64,000 bases of DNA from Bin87 sp965219925 (GTDB lineage Bacteria; Chloroflexota; Dehalococcoidia; Lucifugimonadales; UBA3495), in assembly GCA_965219925.1 (NCBI GenBank), contig OZ244795.1:744001-808000 (forward strand). Reading direction: 5' to 3'. The position numbers and the translations under genes were made by a program. This document shows, in pieces, positions 59,339 through 64,000 of this stretch. How positions within the stretch are numbered: the stretch's first letter is position 1; each line of letters begins with the position of its first letter. The notes below the pieces were generated by a model. It did no database searches. It saw only the letters and a list, made by a program, of their open reading frames with translations, and was not told the origin of the DNA.

Positions 59339-61822
59339 ATGGTTGTTAGCGCAGAACAATTTACTCGCCAGGCACAGGAAGCCCTGCAGCGTTCCCAGGA
59401 ACTGGTACGCAACTACCAGCACAATCAGTGGGACGTCGAGCACGTGCTGCTGGCCCTGATCGCTTTGGAAGACGGCTTGCCGGAAAAGATAATACGTGAA
59501 CTCGGTGTAGACCCCGAGGTCCTGAAAACACGCTTTCATCAGATTCTGGAAGCCGCTCCCAAAGTGGTTTCAGATACCCCGCAAATATTCATTACCCCCA
59601 GGTTGCAGCGCGTATTGCAGACGGCCAGCGAGGAATCCCAACGCCTGGCAGACCAGTTCATCAGCGTCGAACACCTGCTGGTTGCTGCCGCTCGGGAAAG
59701 CTCCGGCGACTCAGCCCGCCTCTTCCAGGAATTTGGCATCAATCAGGAGTTGGTGTACCAGGCGATGCAAAAATTGCGCGGCGGCGCCCACCGCGTGGAC
59801 GACCCCAACGCCGAGCAGCGTTACCGCTCTCTGGAAAAATACAGCGTCGATCTCACCGAGCTGGCCCGCATCGGCAAACTCGATCCAGTGGTCGGTCGCG
59901 ACAACGAAATCCGCCAGGTCATGCAAACCCTCACCCGCCGCACCAAGAACAACCCGGTGCTCATCGGTGAAGCCGGCGTTGGCAAAACCGCCATCGCCGA
60001 GGGCCTCGCCATCAAGATTCTGGACGACGACGTTCCCGATTCCCTGCGCAATCGCCGCGTCATGGCTCTGGACATGGGCCGTCTCGTTGCCGGCGCCAAA
60101 TTTCGCGGCGAGTTTGAAGAACGCCTCAAGTCAGTCATCGACGAAGTCGAATCAGCCAAGGGCGAGATCATCATCTTCCTGGATGAGATGCACACCCTCG
60201 TGGGCGCCGGCGCCGGGGAAGGTGGCCTGGATGCCAGCAACATGCTCAAACCGCCGCTGGCTCGCGGTGAACTCCAGGCCATAGGCGCCACCACCCTCGA
60301 CGAATATCGCAAGCACATCGAACGCGACCCGGCTCTCGAACGTCGCTTCCACCCCATATACGTCGATGAGCCCACAGCCGGACAGACCCTCACCATCCTG
60401 CAGGCGCTCAAACCTCGCTACGAGGCACACCATAAAGTAACCATCAGCGATGATGCCCTTGAGGCCGCCGTCCGCCTGAGCAGCCGGTACATCGCCGACC
60501 GCCGCCTTCCCGACAAGGCTATTGACTTCATCGACGAAGCTGCCAGCAAAGTCCGTATTGATGCCGGCACGCTGCCGCCCATGGTGCAGGAGCTTGAGAC
60601 CGAACGGCGACGCCTCCAGGACCTTGAAGAACGCGCCAACCAGATGAGCGAATACGAGCGCGCCGCCAAATACCGCACCGAACGTATCCGCATCGAGGCC
60701 GACCTCACCACCGAGCGCAAGTCCATTGAACACACTACCGGGCCCGATCTGGTGGTGGATGAGAAGGACATTGCCGAGTTGGTTTCCAACTGGACCGGTA
60801 TTCCCGTGGGCCGCCTGTTGGAAGGCGAGGCGGAACGCCTCCTTCACATGGAGGACGATTTGCACCGCCGCGTGATTGGCCAGGATGAAGCCATCAGCGC
60901 AGTGTCCGATACCATCCGCCGCGCCCGGTCGGGGCTCAACAACCCCAAGCGTCCCTTTGGAAGCTTCATCTTTCTCGGCCCCACCGGCGTGGGCAAAACC
61001 GAGTTGTGTCGGGCGTTGGCCGAGTTCCTCTTCGATGACGAAGAGAGCATGGTTCGCCTGGACATGTCCGAATACGGTGAACGCCATACGGTTTCCCGGC
61101 TCATCGGCGCGCCTCCGGGTTACGTCGGCTACGACGACGCCGGCCAGCTCACCGAGGCCGTCCGGCGCCGTCCCCATCGGGTCATCCTCTTCGACGAAAT
61201 CGAAAAGGCTCACCCCGATGTTTTCAACCTCCTGTTGCAAATCCTCGAAGATGGACGCCTCACTGACGGCCACGGCCGCACGGTGGACTTCCGCAACACC
61301 GTCGTCATTATGACCAGCAACCTGGGAACCGGCGATTTGTCGCAACGTCCTTTCGGTTTCAACCCCGCTACCGGCAACGAGCGGGAAACCGGACAGGTCT
61401 CAGGTGAACTATCCCGTTCCGTACATGACGCATTGCGTCGAACCTTCCGTCCCGAACTCCTCAACCGCATTGACGAGACTATCGTGTTCCATCCGCTCAG
61501 CCGCTCGCAGATCGGACAGATCGTCGGCCTGATGATCGCCGAAGTACAGGAGCGACTAACCGAGCGCGACATCACCTGCGAACTCACCGAAGCCGGTTGC
61601 AACTGGCTGGTAAACGAAGGCTTCAACGTGACCTACGGCGCCCGGCCCCTGCGCCGCGCCATCCAGCGTCACGTGGAGAATCAGCTCTCTCGGGGCGTGC
61701 TGTCCGGCGATTTCAAAGCCGGCGACCACATCGTTATCGATTTGAACCCGGCCGGCGACGGTCTGGACCTCAAAGCAGGAATGTTGTCCCCCGCCGAACC
61801 GTCACCGGTGGCCGCGCTCTGA
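59339..61822 (+). CDS. ClpC/ClpB-type AAA+ ATPase
   Basis: An 827-residue class I Clp ATPase. The start is ATG 59339 with GGAGG upstream (59325-59329). The N-terminal double domain is residues 1-150. Walker A motifs are GEAGVGKTAIAEG and GPTGVGKTELCRA; Walker B motifs are IIIFLDEMHTLVG and VILFDEIEKAHPDVF. The middle domain is short (about 55 residues, with NQMSEYERAAKYRTERIRIE), which favours ClpC or a short ClpB over full disaggregase ClpB. No IGF-type ClpP-loop was found by eye, although its absence is uncertain. It follows hspR by 6 bases, so it is part of the heat-shock unit. Confidence 0.88.
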   Translation: MVVSAEQFTRQAQEALQRSQELVRNYQHNQWDVEHVLLALIALEDGLPEKIIRELGVDPEVLKTRFHQILEAAPKVVSDTPQIFITPRLQRVLQTASEESQRLADQFISVEHLLVAAARESSGDSARLFQEFGINQELVYQAMQKLRGGAHRVDDPNAEQRYRSLEKYSVDLTELARIGKLDPVVGRDNEIRQVMQTLTRRTKNNPVLIGEAGVGKTAIAEGLAIKILDDDVPDSLRNRRVMALDMGRLVAGAKFRGEFEERLKSVIDEVESAKGEIIIFLDEMHTLVGAGAGEGGLDASNMLKPPLARGELQAIGATTLDEYRKHIERDPALERRFHPIYVDEPTAGQTLTILQALKPRYEAHHKVTISDDALEAAVRLSSRYIADRRLPDKAIDFIDEAASKVRIDAGTLPPMVQELETERRRLQDLEERANQMSEYERAAKYRTERIRIEADLTTERKSIEHTTGPDLVVDEKDIAELVSNWTGIPVGRLLEGEAERLLHMEDDLHRRVIGQDEAISAVSDTIRRARSGLNNPKRPFGSFIFLGPTGVGKTELCRALAEFLFDDEESMVRLDMSEYGERHTVSRLIGAPPGYVGYDDAGQLTEAVRRRPHRVILFDEIEKAHPDVFNLLLQILEDGRLTDGHGRTVDFRNTVVIMTSNLGTGDLSQRPFGFNPATGNERETGQVSGELSRSVHDALRRTFRPELLNRIDETIVFHPLSRSQIGQIVGLMIAEVQERLTERDITCELTEAGCNWLVNEGFNVTYGARPLRRAIQRHVENQLSRGVLSGDFKAGDHIVIDLNPAGDGLDLKAGMLSPAEPSPVAAL

Positions 61823-61827
61823 AATCC

Positions 61828-62034
61828 GTCATTGCGAGGATCTTCCGCTCATCCCGAGCCTGTCGAGGGACGTGTCAATCCCGATGCCTCAGCCTACTGT
61901 CATTCCAGTACCTCATCGAGATTGCCACGCTACGCTCGCAATGACAGGGGACACCTCGACAGGCTCGGGATGATCCTTCGACGGGCTCAGGATGAACGGA
62001 AGGGGGTCGCAATGACAAAGTGGGTACGCGTGAG
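61828..62034. repeat. Family A copy 8 with family C fragments
   Basis: It opens GTCATTGCGAGGATCTTCCG and ends GTCGCAATGACAAAGTGGG followed by TACGCGTGAG. Two internal GTCATTCC starts and C-type cores (CTCGACAGGCTCGGGATG, CTTCGACGGGCTCAGG) at 61948-62005 make it composite. It fills the gap between the clp gene and the UbiA-like gene. Confidence 0.75.
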
Positions 62035-62060
62035 CCGGCGCGTCCGATTGATCGCGGCGC

Positions 62061-62975
62061 CTAATTCAGCATCAACACGGCAGCCGAAGTCCCAATCCAG
62101 GCTGCAATGGCAACCAGCAGGGGAACATCGCGCAGGATCAGCAGCTCCGGCGATTCCGCATCCGCGCTGTGGTTCAACAGGTACAGGTACCTGAATAGCC
62201 CGAGAATCACCAGCGGAACCGTCAACAGCATCGTGTGATTGCCGGGCAGGTTGGGAGCCTCCACCGTGTAAATGGCATAGCTAACCAGGGCCGCTGTGGC
62301 GGAGAGCGTCAGTAGTTGCCCTCCCAGGGGCGGCCCGTAATGTTGCAGCGTCGGTCGCTGCGCCCCGGCGTCGTCCCCCGACAGCCTCGCTTCGGCATAG
62401 CGGCGCCCGATTACTATGAACAGCGCTCCCGATGCCGTTACAGCGTACAGCCAGGGAGACGGCGCGGCCCCCACCGCGATCGCGCCCGCTGCGGCCCGCA
62501 GAACGTATCCGGTCGCCACCATAACCACGTCCACCAGCGCAATGCGCTTCAACCCCATCGAGTAGGCCACGTTGATGGACAGGTATATCGCTCCCACGAC
62601 CCACACGGCCACCAACGATGAAACCATCTGCTCCAGGCCGACCATGCTCCCCGCCGCCATCAGTATCAGCAGCGCGGCCGTTGCCACCGCCCAAACGGGT
62701 GTAACCGTGCCGGAGGCAATCGGCCGGTTCCGCTTCATGGGATGCTGCCGATCCGCCGGCCGGTCGGCCAGATCGTTGATTATGTAAACAGCCGAGGACA
62801 GCGCACAGAACCCGGCGAACAGGATCAGCAACGCGACAACGTGCGGCCCCAGCGTGGCCAGATCCTCCGGCGACCACACCAGGTCAACAGCAAACAGCAG
62901 CGGCAAAAACACCAGCAGGTTCTTCACCCACTGCCGCGGCCGGATGGTTGCCAGCAACCCGTTCAGCAACGTCAT
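62061..62975 (-). CDS. Decaprenyl-phosphate phosphoribosyltransferase-like UbiA protein
   Basis: A 304-residue UbiA-superfamily prenyltransferase. The start ATG 62975 shares its A with the TGA stop of the flippase-like gene (TGATG). The N-terminal RPRQWVKNLLVFLPLLFA and the first Asp motif NDLADRPADRQHPMKRNRP (NDxxDxxxDxxH) are the signature of the DPPRS subgroup (decaprenyl-phosphate 5-phosphoribosyltransferase, first step to decaprenyl-phospho-arabinose). The second block is VDVVMVATGYVLRAAAG. Nine membrane segments are expected. The product may be an arabinan or another glycolipid precursor. The neighbouring membrane protein could move the lipid. Confidence 0.82.
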   Translation of the reverse strand: MTLLNGLLATIRPRQWVKNLLVFLPLLFAVDLVWSPEDLATLGPHVVALLILFAGFCALSSAVYIINDLADRPADRQHPMKRNRPIASGTVTPVWAVATAALLILMAAGSMVGLEQMVSSLVAVWVVGAIYLSINVAYSMGLKRIALVDVVMVATGYVLRAAAGAIAVGAAPSPWLYAVTASGALFIVIGRRYAEARLSGDDAGAQRPTLQHYGPPLGGQLLTLSATAALVSYAIYTVEAPNLPGNHTMLLTVPLVILGLFRYLYLLNHSADAESPELLILRDVPLLVAIAAWIGTSAAVLMLN

Positions 62976-63934
62976 CAGTCCGTCGCCAGCGGTTCGCCGG
63001 AACCCGCAATCCCAGCGCGTTTCGCCGGTCTCGTTCGCGATAACCACAACCACGCCAGCAGGCCAATCAGCACCGCCAGCCACAGCGTGGCCAACCGGGT
63101 CAGCAGGGTTGCCGTAGAAGCAGCCGCCACCGTTAACCCGGCCTGACGCAACAGGGCCACCATGCTGCCCTCGAAACCGATCAGCCCACCGGGCAATACC
63201 GTAACCGCTCCCACCAGGGCCGCCGCCGCTGAAATGGGCAGCGCAACCGTGATCGGAACGTGCTCACCCAGGCCGATAACGATCAGCCACAGCGCAACTC
63301 CCTCCGACGCCCACGCCAGCGCTCCCAGCGATACCCCCACCGCCAGCATTCCCGGCGACATCAGCCGGCGCAGTCCGTCGTGAGAGTGCGCCAACGGCTC
63401 GCGCCACCGCCGCAGAACGGGTAGTCCCAACACCGCCGCCCCGTAACGCGATGCCGCCAGCCATCCCGCTCCGATGCCCAATGCCAGCACGACCCCAATG
63501 ACAACCGAAATTGCCAACGGCAGCAGCGCCAGCCCCACCAGCCCCAGCATCGAGATGGAGATTACGTCAGTCAGACGCTCCATTACCACCGCCGGCGCAG
63601 ACCTGGCAATCGGCGCATCCGCCCGCTCGTTTAACCACACGCATTTGAGCAGTTCACCAACCTTGCCCGGAGTGACCGACAACGCCAGTCCTGCGGCGAA
63701 TACCGGTACGCTGTCTCGGGGAGCCACCCGAATCCCCAGCGCACCGAGATACAACATCCAGCGCACGTACCGCAGAGCGTAATTCACCACGGCCAGACCC
63801 ATCGCCGCCAGTAACCATCCCGGCGGAAATCGAGCCAGCAGCGCTCCAACTTGTCGAACGTCTCCATACCCCACCAATCCGGCGAACACCAACGCCGTCA
63901 CCAACCCCAAAAGCAGCCACCGACGCTTATTCAC
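62975..63934 (-). CDS. Flippase-like / lysylphosphatidylglycerol synthase TM-region protein
   Basis: A 319-residue membrane protein of the UPF0104/AglD family with about eight segments. I chose GTG 63934 because it overlaps the upstream stop by only 8 bases (GTGAATAA), though GTG 63964 is possible. Family blocks: YALRYVRWMLYLGALGI, SVTPGKVGELLKCVWL, APAVVMERLTDVISI and LVGAVTVLPGGLIGFEGSMVALL. Such proteins lack the synthase domain and have been linked to lipid-linked sugar or polyprenyl carrier steps. The one-base overlap with the UbiA-like gene suggests a joint role in envelope glycolipid formation. Confidence 0.8.
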   Translation of the reverse strand: MNKRRWLLLGLVTALVFAGLVGYGDVRQVGALLARFPPGWLLAAMGLAVVNYALRYVRWMLYLGALGIRVAPRDSVPVFAAGLALSVTPGKVGELLKCVWLNERADAPIARSAPAVVMERLTDVISISMLGLVGLALLPLAISVVIGVVLALGIGAGWLAASRYGAAVLGLPVLRRWREPLAHSHDGLRRLMSPGMLAVGVSLGALAWASEGVALWLIVIGLGEHVPITVALPISAAAALVGAVTVLPGGLIGFEGSMVALLRQAGLTVAAASTATLLTRLATLWLAVLIGLLAWLWLSRTRPAKRAGIAGSGEPLATD

Positions 63935-64000
63935 CGCCGACGTGATCCTCGGATACTTCGCCACGCGCCGACATGTGCAGAATCTGGGCCGCCAGATATC
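63927..64000 (-). CDS. 3' end of an unknown gene running out of the window
   Basis: On the minus strand an open frame enters at the window edge and ends with TAA at 63929-63927. The last 23 residues read YLAAQILHMSARGEV, then SEDHVGGE. Its stop overlaps the flippase-like start, so it is likely the preceding gene of the same operon. Too little is visible to name it. Confidence 0.4.
   Translation of the reverse strand, partial: YLAAQILHMSARGEVSEDHVGGE

Overview
The window looks like a chromosomal segment of a GC-rich, free-living or host-associated bacterium. The gene mix fits a Chloroflexota genome of the Dehalococcoidia/SAR202 type: several luciferase-like flavin oxidoreductases, GMC oxidoreductases, many MFS carriers, expanded peptide-type ABC binding proteins, a DUF1800/DUF1501 pair and an HspR-type heat-shock operon. 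This placement is inferred from gene content only; there is no rRNA. One tRNA (Asn, GTT) is present. No transposase, phage or CRISPR array was seen, but intergenic DNA is rich in short dispersed inverted-repeat elements of at least four families.

Layout. 1-8.3 kb is an accessory stretch: the end of an AIPR-type abortive-infection protein, two unknown genes, an aldo/keto reductase, etfBA, a VapBC pair, a GmrSD-like DUF262/DUF1524 protein that appears to start on ATT, and a hicB gene separated from a start-less hicA by a small inverted-repeat element. 8.3-11.6 kb (minus strand) holds a HAS-barrel protein, a HerA-like ATPase and panC. 12-17 kb is a zinc operon: Fur/Zur regulator, ZnuA, ZnuC, ZnuB and an MFS carrier with a long His/Asp/Gly tail. 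17-21 kb holds a cupin, a small unknown protein, a haloacid-dehalogenase-like protein, an MFS carrier and a VOC protein. 21.2-24.7 kb (minus strand) is a GMC oxidoreductase, a glutaredoxin-DinB fusion and a PAC2 protein. The fusion carries an in-frame UGA at the first position of its redox motif, followed by a SECIS-like hairpin. 25-28.2 kb holds a DinB protein and two flavin-dependent oxidoreductases. 29.9-42 kb is a peptide-type ABC transporter (OppBCDF) with four tandem paralogous binding-protein genes. 42.4-45.7 kb holds a cupin and two tandem MFS genes; 45.9-54.4 kb holds a lactonase-like propeller, a third flavin oxidoreductase, DUF1800, DUF1501, an NHL propeller, a second GMC oxidoreductase and an isochorismatase-like hydrolase. 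55-56.6 kb is a Na/Pi cotransporter. 57.4-61.8 kb is hsp20 divergent from dnaJ-hspR-clp. 62-64 kb is a decaprenyl-phosphate phosphoribosyltransferase-like UbiA protein with a flippase-like membrane protein.

Most notable: (1) the probable new selenoprotein at 22262-23041, with the UxxC motif and a 10-bp stem whose 6-nt loop begins 20 nt after the UGA; (2) four mosaic binding-protein genes sharing one promoter architecture and a 221-bp exact repeat; (3) the His-tailed MFS carrier inside a zinc-uptake operon; (4) the ATT start of the GmrSD-like gene and the broken hicBA operon. All comparisons were made by eye; no database search was run.
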